Shown here piece by piece: positions 49,572 through 58,584 of a stretch of 64,000 nt of DNA. Numbering within the stretch: position 1 is the first letter of the stretch; every line of letters starts with the position of its first letter. A model generated the notes under the pieces. The model ran no database searches, was not told where the DNA came from, and saw nothing but the letters and a program-made list of their open reading frames with translations. The stretch is from positions 59,392 to 123,391 of the forward strand of contig DALYEZ010000001.1 in the NCBI GenBank assembly GCA_031972295.1, in the 5' to 3' direction. Origin of the DNA: JALHNF01 sp031972295. Its GTDB lineage: Bacteria; Patescibacteriota; Minisyncoccia; Phycocordibacterales; UBA5272. Both the position numbers and the translations under genes were made by a program.

Positions 49572-50987
49572 ATGTCAAAGCAGTATTACACAACTATTGG
49601 ACTTGAAGTCCATACTGAACTCAAAACCGCCTCAAAAATGTGGTGTGGTTGTAAAAATGAGCCAGATAATGAGTCGCCAAACACAAATGTTTGCCCTGTG
49701 TGTACTGCCCAGCCTGGAAGCCTACCTGTTGCCAATAAAGAAGCAATTAAGAAAGTTATCACGGTAGGTGTTGCGGTAAACGGTACAATCCCAGACTTTA
49801 CAGAATTTGACCGTAAGAACTATTTCTACCCCGACATTCCAAAGGGTTACCAGATTAGTCAGTATAAATACCCCCTTGTCTCAGGTGGTGAGCTCGCAGG
49901 GGTAAAACTCACACGTATTCACCTTGAAGAGGACACCGCAAAATCTTCTCATGGCACAGGTTCGTCGCTTGTTGATTTTAACCGTGCTGGTGTTCCTCTT
50001 ATGGAGCTTGTGACAGAACCTGTCATTAAAGATGCGAAAATGGCCGGTGCCTTTGCGCGCGAACTACAACTTCTCCTTCGAACACTCAAGGTATCTGATG
50101 CAAACATCGAAAAAGGTCAGATGCGAATTGAAGTAAACATTTCTGTTTCAGAAGATCCAAACAAGCCCGCCTCAAAATATGTTGAAGTAAAAAACATTGC
50201 CTCATTTCGATCAGTTGAAAAAGCTATTGAATACGAAACGGCACGACAGATTGAAATGATTGAAAATGGTGTCCCGTTTGTAAAAGAGACACGTGGTTGG
50301 GATGACACAACAAACACAACGTTCAGTCAGCGTAAAAAAGAAACCGCTGAGGAATATCGCTATTTCCCCGATCCTGATTTACCAAAACTCTACCTCTCAC
50401 AAGTTCCTGAATTTAATGTAGAAAAAATCCGAAGTGAACTCCCTGAACTTCCATGGCAAAAACGAGAAAGATTACAAACACTCGGATTAAAATCAGAAAC
50501 AGTTGAGCAGTTGGTTTCTGATGAAGTGTACGGAGTTCTTTTTGACACCATCACCGGCATTTCCAACAAAAAAGAGATGCTTGTAACTGCTGCAAACTAT
50601 CTCACTGTTGATATTCCAGGTCTTCTCCAAAAAGAAGGTTCAAGTCTTCCATCTGCTGAGGCCCTTACAGAACTATTCCTTATGACCGATGCGGGTGAAC
50701 TTTCAAGTCGCGGTACAAAAGATATTCTTGCAATGCTTGTACAGGGCGAGAAAGAATCTCCGAAAGCTCTTGCAGAAAAACATGGACTCATTCAGAAAAA
50801 TGACCCTGAAGCACTTCGTCTTCTCGTGCGTGAAGCAATCGCATCAAACCCAAGCCAAGTAGCCGAGTTTAAATCAGGAAAAGAAAGTATCTTAATGTTC
50901 TTTGTTGGGCAATGTATGAAAGCATCCAAAGGTTCCGGTAATCCAGGGCTATTTCAGGAATTACTTAAAGAAGAACTCAGTAAATAA
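49572..50987 (+). CDS. gatB: Asp/Glu-tRNA amidotransferase subunit B
   Basis: 471 residues: IGLEVHTELKTASKMWCGC, a CPVC zinc site, the catalytic-domain block FDRKNYFYPDIPKGYQISQY, and a C-terminal YqeY-like tail (about 340-471). With GatA and GatC it converts misacylated Glu-tRNA(Gln) and Asp-tRNA(Asn). gatA and gatC are not adjacent. TATACT at 49560-49565 ends 6 nt before the ATG, so an upstream extension of the frame is not used and the mRNA is leaderless. Confidence 0.96.
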   Translation: MSKQYYTTIGLEVHTELKTASKMWCGCKNEPDNESPNTNVCPVCTAQPGSLPVANKEAIKKVITVGVAVNGTIPDFTEFDRKNYFYPDIPKGYQISQYKYPLVSGGELAGVKLTRIHLEEDTAKSSHGTGSSLVDFNRAGVPLMELVTEPVIKDAKMAGAFARELQLLLRTLKVSDANIEKGQMRIEVNISVSEDPNKPASKYVEVKNIASFRSVEKAIEYETARQIEMIENGVPFVKETRGWDDTTNTTFSQRKKETAEEYRYFPDPDLPKLYLSQVPEFNVEKIRSELPELPWQKRERLQTLGLKSETVEQLVSDEVYGVLFDTITGISNKKEMLVTAANYLTVDIPGLLQKEGSSLPSAEALTELFLMTDAGELSSRGTKDILAMLVQGEKESPKALAEKHGLIQKNDPEALRLLVREAIASNPSQVAEFKSGKESILMFFVGQCMKASKGSGNPGLFQELLKEELSK

Positions 50988-51024
50988 AAATAAAACCTCC
51001 GAAATTTCGGAGGTTTTATTTTTG
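50986..51024. terminator. Bidirectional terminator between gatB and parB
   Basis: A nearly perfect palindrome (50986-51004 with 51005-51023) ending in T-runs on both strands. Confidence 0.88.
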
Positions 51025-51030
51025 TATCAT

Positions 51031-52200
51031 CTATACAACAAAGTTATTAATGTTGTATAGATCAGGATCGTCTGTATTTTCTTCCTTCTTAACTTCTTCT
51101 TTCGATCTATCATCAACAAGATTCTCTTCTTGCTCAAGACTTTCTGTATACACTGGATGCTCGGCAGGCAAAGCGTTTTCAAGAGGTGTTGTTTCTACAA
51201 CTGTATTTGTGGCAACCATTGGATGCTCTAGTGGAGCTTCAACAATTGTTTGTTCTGGAGCAACGTCTAGAACAACTGCAGGAATAATAGTGCTCGCAGC
51301 CATCATATCTTTTGGATTTACCCTATCAATCATTTCTCGCATACCAGATTTTGAAACAGGTGATCCTGTTTTAATGTGATCGAGAATAGATTGTAATTCT
51401 TCGTACGAGAAGAAGTCGATTGAGATTTTTCCACCAACTTCTCTCTTTTCAATATGCACTCGAGTGCCTAATGTTTCAGCAAGAGACCCTTCAATCTCAG
51501 CAATATCTGGATCAAAGAAGCGATCCTTTTTACGCACTTTATCGTAGGCAATCCGCCTTGCAATACCTTCAGCTTCACGCACAGTCATCTTTCGAAGAAG
51601 CATTTCCTTAAACAAAGTAAGTTGCTCTTCTGGGCGGTCGATAAGCATCATCAGTGGTCGGGTGTGTCCTTCTGAAATTTTTCCTGTGGCAAGTGCGTTC
51701 AAGACATCCTCTGGTAACGTAAGAAGTCGTAATGTATTTGAAACGTACTCACGACTCTTGCCCATTTTTTGCCCAATCTCACCATGCTTTAAATTAAACT
51801 CAGATGAAAGTTGTGCGAACGCTTTAGCGCGGTCAACAGGATTTAGATCTTCACGCTGCAAGTTTTCAAGAATCGCGAGTTCGAGTTTTGCACGAGAGTC
51901 GTCACCAACACGAATGAGTACGGGAACTTGTGTTAATCCAGCTAATTTTGACGCCCGCAATCGACGTTCACCAGCAATAAGTTCATAGCTTACGTTCAAA
52001 CTTCCATCTTCATTCCAATTTTCAATACGCGAAACAACAAGCGGTTGTAAAATTCCATACTGCTTAATTGAATCAGAAAGTTCCTTGAGTGCTTGCTCAT
52101 CAAACTCACGCCGTGGCTGATACGGATTTGGAACAATCTTCTCAACATCTACCCAAAAGATTGCATTCTCGTATGGATTTTTTGCGTGTGTTGGTGGCAT
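51031..52200 (-). CDS. parB: ParB/Spo0J-type chromosome partition protein
   Basis: 389 residues: NPYQPRREFDEQALKEL, the GERRLRAS box of the CTP-binding domain, an HTH domain with HGEIGQKMGKSREYVSNTLRL (summarised), and a long acidic Val/Thr/Glu-rich C-terminus (about 300-389) instead of the usual short dimerisation domain. parA is not adjacent. ParB binds parS sites near the origin; no parS-like site was searched in full. Confidence 0.92.
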   Translation of the reverse strand: MPPTHAKNPYENAIFWVDVEKIVPNPYQPRREFDEQALKELSDSIKQYGILQPLVVSRIENWNEDGSLNVSYELIAGERRLRASKLAGLTQVPVLIRVGDDSRAKLELAILENLQREDLNPVDRAKAFAQLSSEFNLKHGEIGQKMGKSREYVSNTLRLLTLPEDVLNALATGKISEGHTRPLMMLIDRPEEQLTLFKEMLLRKMTVREAEGIARRIAYDKVRKKDRFFDPDIAEIEGSLAETLGTRVHIEKREVGGKISIDFFSYEELQSILDHIKTGSPVSKSGMREMIDRVNPKDMMAASTIIPAVVLDVAPEQTIVEAPLEHPMVATNTVVETTPLENALPAEHPVYTESLEQEENLVDDRSKEEVKKEENTDDPDLYNINNFVV

Positions 52201-52233
52201 ATTGGTAAGAGTTGAACAGATTTTATCACAAAC

Positions 52234-52264
52234 AAAAAAAGAGTGCGCGCACTCTTTTTTTGTT
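52234..52264. terminator. Terminator of tRNA-Leu
   Basis: A 14-bp stem (AAAAAAAGAGTGCG with CGCACTCTTTTTTT) between the tRNA gene and parB, usable on both strands. Confidence 0.8.
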
Positions 52265-52276
52265 TTTTATTTTTTG

Positions 52277-52358
52277 TGCCGGAGGAGAGACTTGAACTCT
52301 CATGGGTTACCCCGCTTGCTCCTAAGGCAAGTACGTCTACCAATTTCGCCACTCCGGC
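52277..52358 (-). tRNA. tRNA-Leu (anticodon UAG)
   Basis: The minus strand folds as a class II tRNA: acceptor GCCGGAG (52352-52358) with CTCCGGC (52278-52284), a D arm with TTGGTAGAC, an anticodon loop CTTAGGA with TAG at 52322-52324, a variable arm of about 12 nt and a T arm with GTTCAAGTC. CCA is not encoded, so it must be added by CCA-adding enzyme. Confidence 0.95.
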
Positions 52359-52406
52359 ATGTTCTTGGATTCTAAGTCAAAATCACAAAAAAGTACATCT
52401 ATATTC

Positions 52407-53384
52407 CTACTTCAACAAATTCTGTATTGCCTGAGCCAGGAGCATGCTGTCGTGACGGATAAAACTTCGGCTTTCGGCAATAGCATCTGCTTTTTGAAAA
52501 GAAACTGTCGTTTGAGATAAAAGTGGAAGCCGAACAATCTTTTTATTCGTAGGGAGGTCATCTATTACAAGTACTCCATCTCCCTCTTGAAGCTCGTATT
52601 TTTCTAACTGTTCTTTTGACGGCGGAAAGCTATTAACCAACACAATATCGAGCGATCTTTTTAGATAACTTTCCACATCTTCAACATAACCCTTTGCTGT
52701 CCAATACAATGTATGACCTTTTTTGTTTGTAAGATTTATGGGGAAAATAATTTTTGCTTTTGTTTTTTGCAAAGCTTCAACCATCCCAGAAACTGCAATA
52801 TTAGGAAGCACTGAGCAGTAATAGTTTCCCGGACCAAGAATAATAACATCTGCGCTCTCTATAGCTTCAAGTGCACGAGTATTGAGTACAACATTACTTT
52901 CATAGTGTATCTTCGCAACTCCCCCAGCCTGCATGTCGGTGTGATTAATTGCATCCTCACCCCTTAAAAGGGTCCCATCTTCGAGTGTAATACAAAGATT
53001 AGCTTCATCATCAGTTACAGGAATAACTGCTCCTCGAACTTTCAGGATGTCACTCGCCACTTCAATTCCTTTTACAAAACTCCCTGTCACTTTCTCAAGT
53101 GCTGCAAGAAAAATATTTCCAAAACTATGTCCCGAGAGTCCACCTTCCTCGAAACGATACCCCATCAATTTTCGCACCGTATCTGAATGTTCAGAAAGTG
53201 CAATCAAACATTGCCGCACATCTCCTGGTGGCAAAACACCAAGCTCATCTCGAAGCACGCCCGTAGAACCTCCGTCGTCAGCCATAGAAACAATTGCAGT
53301 AATTTGTACGTCAGAAATAGTTTTGAGACCAGAAAGAATAGTGAAGCTTCCGGTACCGCCACCGATTGTCACAATCTTTTTCAT
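52407..53384 (-). CDS. yvcK: YvcK/CofD-like protein
   Basis: 325 residues: VTIGGGTGSFTILSGL, SMADDGGSTGVLRDELG, GLSGHSFGNIFLAAL and the late VLVNSFPPS segment are typical of YvcK (gluconeogenesis factor), which affects cell shape and carbon use in Bacillus and binds UDP-sugars. It is upstream of the tRNA on the same strand. Confidence 0.92.
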   Translation of the reverse strand: MKKIVTIGGGTGSFTILSGLKTISDVQITAIVSMADDGGSTGVLRDELGVLPPGDVRQCLIALSEHSDTVRKLMGYRFEEGGLSGHSFGNIFLAALEKVTGSFVKGIEVASDILKVRGAVIPVTDDEANLCITLEDGTLLRGEDAINHTDMQAGGVAKIHYESNVVLNTRALEAIESADVIILGPGNYYCSVLPNIAVSGMVEALQKTKAKIIFPINLTNKKGHTLYWTAKGYVEDVESYLKRSLDIVLVNSFPPSKEQLEKYELQEGDGVLVIDDLPTNKKIVRLPLLSQTTVSFQKADAIAESRSFIRHDSMLLAQAIQNLLK

Positions 53385-53430
53385 ATGTTGATTATACCAA
53401 GTAACCTGGGGACAGCAGTCTTTACAAAAA

Positions 53431-53475
53431 TGAGTTTAGTAGTATAAAGGAAAGGTTGACTGTTGTTCTTTGCAA
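53431..53475 (+). promoter_or_regulatory. Promoter plus boxA-like motif of the 89-aa gene
   Basis: A TTTACA-like -35 (about 53431) and TATAAA (about 53453), roughly 16 nt apart, then TGTTCTTTGCAA at 53464-53475, matching the start of Gram-positive rrn boxA. Confidence 0.45.
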
Positions 53476-53540
53476 AGACTACTTTGTATTTAAAAGCCCG
53501 AATACACTGTAGTTATCCTGGAAGGGCTAGTGAGGTAACC

Positions 53541-53810
53541 ATGTCGAATATCTCTACGGAAGACGCTGTGAGTGTTGCTCGGAATATTTCCGACCTGATC
53601 CCGAATAGCCGTATCGCAGCGGCTCACCGTGCTCTGGATGACAAGATTGATGAAGCAAACGCCGGCGCCCGAGGGTTCTCGGATAAGGCAGTCCAGCAAT
53701 GGAAGGAATGGAGGCTGGTACTGAAGTCTGAACTGGTGAAACGAGGAATTGAATCCTCCGAACGTCCGGCACGGGCGGTTTCATTTCAACATCAAGGAGC
53801 AGCGGCATGA
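53541..53810 (+). CDS. Hypothetical helical protein, 89 aa
   Basis: A soluble, Ala-rich and probably all-helical protein (SRIAAAHRALDDKIDEANAG is its centre). ATG 53541 follows GAGGT by 6 nt. Codons are GC-rich compared with yvcK and rpsA. Its stop overlaps the start of a 37-aa gene (ATGA). Unknown family. Confidence 0.62.
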   Translation: MSNISTEDAVSVARNISDLIPNSRIAAAHRALDDKIDEANAGARGFSDKAVQQWKEWRLVLKSELVKRGIESSERPARAVSFQHQGAAA

Positions 53811-53920
53811 GCATGATGCGACAATTCTGGAAGCCGCCAAAGTCACGGCGCCGGCCACCACCAGCTGAAACAACGGTACCTGCCGGCGCCGTTGTCAAAA
53901 AAAAGCAATCAAAAAAATAA
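53807..53920 (+). CDS. Small basic protein, 37 aa
   Basis: MSMMRQFWKPPKSRRRPPPA followed by a short linker and KKKQSKK; strongly basic, proline-rich. It starts in the ATGA overlap with the 89-aa gene, with AAGGAG just upstream, so translational coupling is likely. It could bind RNA or ribosomes; this is a guess from charge only. Confidence 0.5.
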   Translation: MSMMRQFWKPPKSRRRPPPAETTVPAGAVVKKKQSKK

Positions 53921-53940
53921 CGATTGCTAGCCGACCAGAA

Positions 53941-54008
53941 TGGGGCGTCAACTGTTGACGCCCCAAGAAATTCAAAACAAAGCACCGCACCATGTGCGGC
54001 TTTTTTAT
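53941..54008 (+). terminator. Double-hairpin 3' end of the 89-aa/37-aa unit
   Basis: A perfect 12-bp hairpin (53941-53965) is followed by a terminator (53985-53999) with a T-run. This repeats the two-hairpin layout seen at 29715-29772 and 30793-30852. Confidence 0.78.
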
Positions 54009-54065
54009 TGCCTTTTTTTAGAAGATATGCTTTAATTATCGAGTTCATTTCAAATTAACAACAAA

Positions 54066-54166
54066 CACGAGCTTGTAACCGTTTGCCCTTCTTCCCTTTC
54101 TGACAAGGCAAATCCATCTCGTGCAGGAAAAAAAGCTCAATTCCTTTTTCCTGAGGAATTTTTTTG
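54066..54166 (+). promoter_or_regulatory. Attenuator-like structured leader of the S1-protein gene
   Basis: CACGAG (54066-54071) pairs with CTCGTG (54118-54123) around TTTGCC/GGCAAA (54082-54087 with 54107-54112). Next come two mutually exclusive hairpins: AGGAAAAA/TTTTTCCT (54125-54132 with 54145-54152) and AATTCC/GGAATT (54139-54144 with 54155-54160) followed by TTTTTTT. The second is a terminator, the first an antiterminator. The ATG is 34 nt further on. Confidence 0.6.
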
Positions 54167-54199
54167 TTTAATAATGAAGAACATACAAAATTAATATTT

Positions 54200-55300
54200 A
54201 TGCCAGAATTACAAAACGCAAACATTTACGGTGATGCAAATAATGCACAACTTAAAAACGCAGTCCAAACTGCACCTCACCGCCTCAAAGCAGATGACGT
54301 GGTAGACGGTACTGTCGTGTCTATCAAGAAATCAGCAATCTATGTAGACCTCGGTATTCATGGAGTTGGTATTATCTACGGAACAGAGTTCATCCAAGCT
54401 CGCGATGTTATCAAAAAGATAAACGTCGGTGATGCTATCAAAGCAAAGATCATCGAGACTGAAAACGAAAATGGTCACGTAGAACTCTCACTCAAAGAAG
54501 CAAAGCAGGCTGCAATGTGGAGCGATGCTGAAGAAGCAATCAAAGCAAAAACAGTATTTGATCTTGTTATCAAAGAAGCAAACAAGGGTGGACTTATTCT
54601 CGACTGGCAAGGTGTGGCTGGATTTCTTCCTGCATCACAGCTCAAGAGTGAAAACTATCCTCGCGTTATGGATGGCGACAAAGAAAAGATTTTGCGAGAA
54701 CTCAAGAAGCTCATCGGAAAACGTATTTCTGTGTGCGTGATTGGAGCAATGCCAAAAGAAGGTAAACTCATTTTCTCTGAAAAAGATGTTGATGGAAAAG
54801 AGAAGACAGAAGTTATGGGTAAGTACGCTGTTGGCGACGAAGTTGAAGGTAAAGTAACTGGCGTTGTAGAGTTTGGCGCATTTGTAGAACTCGAAGACGG
54901 ACTTGAAGGACTTATTCACATTTCAGAAATGTCATGGTCACTCATTGATGATCCTAAGACACTCTTCAAGGTTGGCGACAAAGTAAAAGCTCGCATTATT
55001 GAAGTGAAAGACGGTAAAGTATCACTCTCAGTAAAAGCACTCACCGTGAACCCATGGCTTGAAGCAGAAAAGAAATTCAAGAAAGGAGACATTGTGAAAG
55101 GTGTTGTAATTAAATTCAACAAACACGGCGCACTCGCTTCTATCAATGAAGGAGTAGCAGGTCTTGTACACATTTCAGAGTTTGCAAGTGAGGAAAAAAT
55201 GAAATCATCACTCGGACTTGGAAAGGTATACGACTTCGCAATCACATTCTTTGAACCAAAAGAACAGCGAATGACACTCACCTACATTTCAAAAGAATAA
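54200..55300 (+). CDS. rpsA: S1-domain ribosomal protein bS1-like
   Basis: 366 residues with four S1 repeats (about 30-100, 115-195, 210-280 and 300-366). The third has VVEFGAFVELEDGLEGLIHISEMSW (given in part) as a canonical S1 core. It binds mRNA on the small subunit. With four repeats it is shorter than E. coli S1 (six) and similar to CPR and Gram-positive forms. ATG 54200 is chosen over an upstream start within the terminator hairpin. The leader suggests self-regulation or sensing. Confidence 0.92.
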   Translation: MPELQNANIYGDANNAQLKNAVQTAPHRLKADDVVDGTVVSIKKSAIYVDLGIHGVGIIYGTEFIQARDVIKKINVGDAIKAKIIETENENGHVELSLKEAKQAAMWSDAEEAIKAKTVFDLVIKEANKGGLILDWQGVAGFLPASQLKSENYPRVMDGDKEKILRELKKLIGKRISVCVIGAMPKEGKLIFSEKDVDGKEKTEVMGKYAVGDEVEGKVTGVVEFGAFVELEDGLEGLIHISEMSWSLIDDPKTLFKVGDKVKARIIEVKDGKVSLSVKALTVNPWLEAEKKFKKGDIVKGVVIKFNKHGALASINEGVAGLVHISEFASEEKMKSSLGLGKVYDFAITFFEPKEQRMTLTYISKE

Positions 55301-55311
55301 TCTTTCTGAAA

Positions 55312-55352
55312 TAAATAATAAAACCACCGAAAAGGTGGTTTTATTATTTTCC
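55312..55352. terminator. Bidirectional terminator between rpsA and pth
   Basis: A 15-bp perfect stem around ACCACC/GGTGGT with A/T runs on both sides. Confidence 0.88.
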
Positions 55353-55934
55353 GTTGTATATCGACATTGCTTTTGGTAATCCTTCTTCAACAATCATTTC
55401 GAGAGCCTGTAGAACGGTCTTTGAAAGTTTTTTTAACCCATCTTTTTCTTCATCTTTCATAACACCTAGAATCCACTTCCCTACCTTTTCTTCACCAAGT
55501 GGTTTTTTCAATTTTCCTCCCGTTGTTGTCGGAGAAATTCCAACTCGAACACGAATAAAGGCTTCTGATTTTACCGCTTTAATAATAGACTGAACTCCAT
55601 TATGTCCACCAGAACTGCGGTTAAAAGAAATTTTAAAGGCACCCCGTGCAAGGTCAAGGTCGTCATATATCACAACCAACTTCGTCAAATCCTTTGGTGA
55701 CTTTATTAGGGGCGCAACTGCTTTTCCAGAAAGATTCATAAAAGTATCCGGAAGTACGATTATTGCCTTTTTATCTGCAATTATTGTTTTTGTTTTCTGC
55801 GCACGGAGTATGCCGTCAGTTTCAAAAGCGTCAGCCTTGGTTAATTTTGCAATATGGCTCGCAACAATACGTCCGACGTTATGTCGTGTGAATTCATATT
55901 CATTTCCAGGATTTCCAAGTCCAAGGATTATCAT
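55344..55934 (-). CDS. pth: Peptidyl-tRNA hydrolase
   Basis: 196 residues: ILGLGNPGNEYEFTRHNVGR with the catalytic-site His, LPDTFMNLSGKAV, VVIYDDLDLARGAFKI and SSGGHNGVQSII are all conserved. It releases peptides from stalled peptidyl-tRNA. The start is divergent from lepB. Confidence 0.95.
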   Translation of the reverse strand: MIILGLGNPGNEYEFTRHNVGRIVASHIAKLTKADAFETDGILRAQKTKTIIADKKAIIVLPDTFMNLSGKAVAPLIKSPKDLTKLVVIYDDLDLARGAFKISFNRSSGGHNGVQSIIKAVKSEAFIRVRVGISPTTTGGKLKKPLGEEKVGKWILGVMKDEEKDGLKKLSKTVLQALEMIVEEGLPKAMSIYNGK

Positions 55935-55966
55935 ATTCTTCTATGATACACTATAGAGAATATTTT

Positions 55967-56635
55967 ATGCGAAACCCACTCGACTGGATAGCAGATCAGG
56001 TTCTTGAATTCTTTTTTATTCTACGCAACCTCCGAAAAACAAAAGAAGAACGTGTGGTGGCACGACGTGCAGCATGGTACGCAAAAGCGCAAGAAATACT
56101 CCGTTTTGTAACCACTGTTGGTTTTTTCTTCATCATCATTAAAACGTTCCTTATACAACCCTTCCTTGTACAGCAAACTTCAATGGTACCCACATTCGAA
56201 CCCTACGACTACATTATTGTCGATCGATTTTCGTATACTTTTTTAGAAGAACCTAAACGTGGAGACGTAGTTGTGTTTAAATCTAGTCCAGAAAATGGTA
56301 ATCGATACCTCATCAAGCGAATTATTGGACTTCCAGGAGAACAAATTACTATTGATGGCACAACTACAATTATCACAAATAGTACTCACCCTGAAGGGTT
56401 TCAACTCAATGAAACATACATCGAAAACAAAGATGAGCGAACAAAAAAAGTCGCAACTCTTGGTGTAGATGAATATTTTATGATGGGAGACAACCGCCCA
56501 CTCAGTCTTGATTCACGACAAATCGGTCCTATTAAGCGCACGCAAATTATTGGAAGAACACTCGTTCGTCTATATCCATTCACACAAATATCACTCTTTC
56601 CTGGCTCAGTGGACGTTTTAACTAAAACCCCGTAA
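55967..56635 (+). CDS. lepB: Signal peptidase I
   Basis: 222 residues: a cytoplasmic start, one membrane helix (about 48-66), Ser72 in QTSMVPTF and Lys117 in RYLIKRIIGLPGE form the catalytic dyad, and GDNRPLSLDSR is box E. It cuts signal peptides of exported proteins such as the pilin-like genes here. ATG 55967 is preferred over 55943 because TATAGA at 55952-55957 lies between them. Confidence 0.94.
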   Translation: MRNPLDWIADQVLEFFFILRNLRKTKEERVVARRAAWYAKAQEILRFVTTVGFFFIIIKTFLIQPFLVQQTSMVPTFEPYDYIIVDRFSYTFLEEPKRGDVVVFKSSPENGNRYLIKRIIGLPGEQITIDGTTTIITNSTHPEGFQLNETYIENKDERTKKVATLGVDEYFMMGDNRPLSLDSRQIGPIKRTQIIGRTLVRLYPFTQISLFPGSVDVLTKTP

Positions 56636-56681
56636 ACTGAAATAGTATTCGATATTTAGATTAGAAGAGTCGGTATACACT

Positions 56682-57989
56682 ATGTCAAAAGAAAACACAC
56701 AGAACGTAAATTCGCTTCAGTCTCCGAAAGGGACGCGCGATATTATTGGAGATGACTATTACAAGTTTCAGGGGCTTTTCGAAAAAGCACAAGAAGTTTC
56801 TGTCTATTACGGTTTCAAACCAATAGAGACACCCATCCTTGAACACGAAAGTACATTTACCTCAGCTGTTGGTGTGGGCACAGATATTATCGACAAAGAG
56901 ATGTATACCTTAAAAACAAAAGGTGGCGATCATCTCGCAATGCGTCCAGAACAAACTGCAGGACTTATGCGTGCATACATTGAACACGGCATGCAGTCGC
57001 TCCCTCAGCCCGTACTTCTCTATCACTCAGGCCCCGTATTCCGTCACGATAATCCGCAAAAAGGACGCTACCGCCAGTTCTATCAATTTGATGTTGATGC
57101 ACTCGGAAGTGATTGCAGTATTTTAGATGCTCTCATCATCAAAACTATTTACACCGTACTTACCGAAGCGGGCGCAAAAGATTTAGTGGTTAATATAAAC
57201 TCAATCGGCGACAAAGAATCTCGTCCTGCATATATCCGCGCACTTACAAACTACTACAAGAAGCATCTCAAAGACTTACCCCTAGTAGATCAGGAACGAC
57301 TCAAGACAAACCCGCTTCGCATTCTTGACTCAAAGCATCCTGTTACTAAAGAAATAAACCAAGGCGCACCAGACGCTGTGAGCTTCCTTTCAAGTTCTGG
57401 TAAGAAACATTTCAAAGAAGTGCTTCAATACCTCGACGACATGAGTATTACGTACGAAATCGACAAACTCCTCGTGCGAGGACTTTCCTACTACACGCAC
57501 ACCGTATTTGAAATCATGGAAAAAAACGAAGACGGAAGTATGGTAACCATCGCTGCTGGAGGTCGCTACGACTATCTTGGTAAAATGATTGGTTCTAAAA
57601 AAGACATTCCTGCAGTTGGAGGCTCGCTTGGCATGGATAGAATCGTAGAACGGCCTTGGTTTAAAAATCTTGCACCACGAATCATGAAGAAACCAAAAGT
57701 ATTTTTTGTACAACTTGGGTTTGAGGCAAAATTAAAAAGTCTTGCGGTATTAGAAATTTTACGGAAAGCACGTATTCCCGTTGAACAGTCTATCTCGAAA
57801 GACAGTCTTGGAAGTCAGCTCAGTATTGCGGAAAAGCTCGGCATTCCTTACGTGCTCATCTTCGGACAAAAAGAAGCCATGGAACATTCTGTAATTGTCC
57901 GCGATATGGAAAACAGATCTCAGGAGACAGTGAAAATTGATGAATTAAGCGATTACATCAAACACCTTAAAGACCACCAGACAAAATAA
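56682..57989 (+). CDS. hisS: Histidyl-tRNA synthetase
   Basis: 435 residues of class II: SPKGTRDIIGDD at the start, motif 2 region RHDNPQKGRYRQFYQFDVD, the HisA-type LVRGLSYYTHTVFEI block and an anticodon-binding domain at the end (about 340-430). TATACA at 56674-56679 ends 3 nt before the ATG. A strong terminator follows. Confidence 0.95.
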   Translation: MSKENTQNVNSLQSPKGTRDIIGDDYYKFQGLFEKAQEVSVYYGFKPIETPILEHESTFTSAVGVGTDIIDKEMYTLKTKGGDHLAMRPEQTAGLMRAYIEHGMQSLPQPVLLYHSGPVFRHDNPQKGRYRQFYQFDVDALGSDCSILDALIIKTIYTVLTEAGAKDLVVNINSIGDKESRPAYIRALTNYYKKHLKDLPLVDQERLKTNPLRILDSKHPVTKEINQGAPDAVSFLSSSGKKHFKEVLQYLDDMSITYEIDKLLVRGLSYYTHTVFEIMEKNEDGSMVTIAAGGRYDYLGKMIGSKKDIPAVGGSLGMDRIVERPWFKNLAPRIMKKPKVFFVQLGFEAKLKSLAVLEILRKARIPVEQSISKDSLGSQLSIAEKLGIPYVLIFGQKEAMEHSVIVRDMENRSQETVKIDELSDYIKHLKDHQTK

Positions 57990-58024
57990 AACAGAGCTCG
58001 CGATCATCGCGAGCTCTTGTTGTT
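57986..58024. terminator. Bidirectional terminator after hisS
   Basis: A GAGCTCGCGA/TCGCGAGCTC stem (57994-58016) with T-rich ends. Confidence 0.82.
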
Positions 58025-58025
58025 T

Positions 58026-58451
58026 TCACTGAGGGCGTTCCTCTGTGTCCTTTTCGATTGCTTGCCAGAGAAACTCAATGGCATTCATAACCACCTGTGG
58101 TGTATTTTCCCTGCGAAAGGTAACTTTCCCTGCATCATCTGTGACTGAGTCAATGATACGGATATATTCATCCATATCATTGTCCTGCGTCACTTCAAGG
58201 AAACCCACTGACCCGACCGGAAAAGATGTAACTCCCCTTCTGTTCTTCGGCACTTGAGTTTCAAGTACCGAACGGAGCAAACTGAGTGCAGACAAGGTCT
58301 TAGGTGAACATGTTCCACTCCGGGTGAATTCAACAAAAGGTGGTTCACCAATAGGGTTTTTTATCCCGAAAGTACTGATTTCAAAACCTCCTTCTACCAA
58401 ACCCATGACCAACCTTGTACCATTTCCCATATCGCCACGACGGCTTCCCAT
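58026..58451 (-). CDS. Hypothetical protein, 141 aa
   Basis: A soluble protein with a strand-rich core (RLVMGLVEGGFEISTFG, TFRRENTPQVV) and a helical, acidic end. Unknown family. ATG 58451 has GGAG 7 nt upstream; a stronger GGAGG site further up instead fits a 26-codon reading frame in another frame (58394-58474), so the true start is uncertain. It converges on hisS. Confidence 0.6.
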   Translation of the reverse strand: MGSRRGDMGNGTRLVMGLVEGGFEISTFGIKNPIGEPPFVEFTRSGTCSPKTLSALSLLRSVLETQVPKNRRGVTSFPVGSVGFLEVTQDNDMDEYIRIIDSVTDDAGKVTFRRENTPQVVMNAIEFLWQAIEKDTEERPQ

Positions 58452-58584
58452 GACAGACTCCAAAAATCACCCATGATTAGGTACCTCCATTCATCTCAAA
58501 GAAAGACACCTGTGTCAATCTAAGTTATAAAAAGGTTATTCTCATTGCAAAACAAACGCAAATGTGGTAAAAATATGGTTACTT

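Noticed and set aside
52277..52358. Integration site of a mobile element at tRNA-Leu
   Set aside because: No integrase gene, no duplicated tRNA 3' end and only housekeeping genes on both sides.
58041..58463. TTG start for the 141-aa gene at 58463
   Set aside because: The Shine-Dalgarno-like GGAG overlaps that codon; ATG 58451 fits better.
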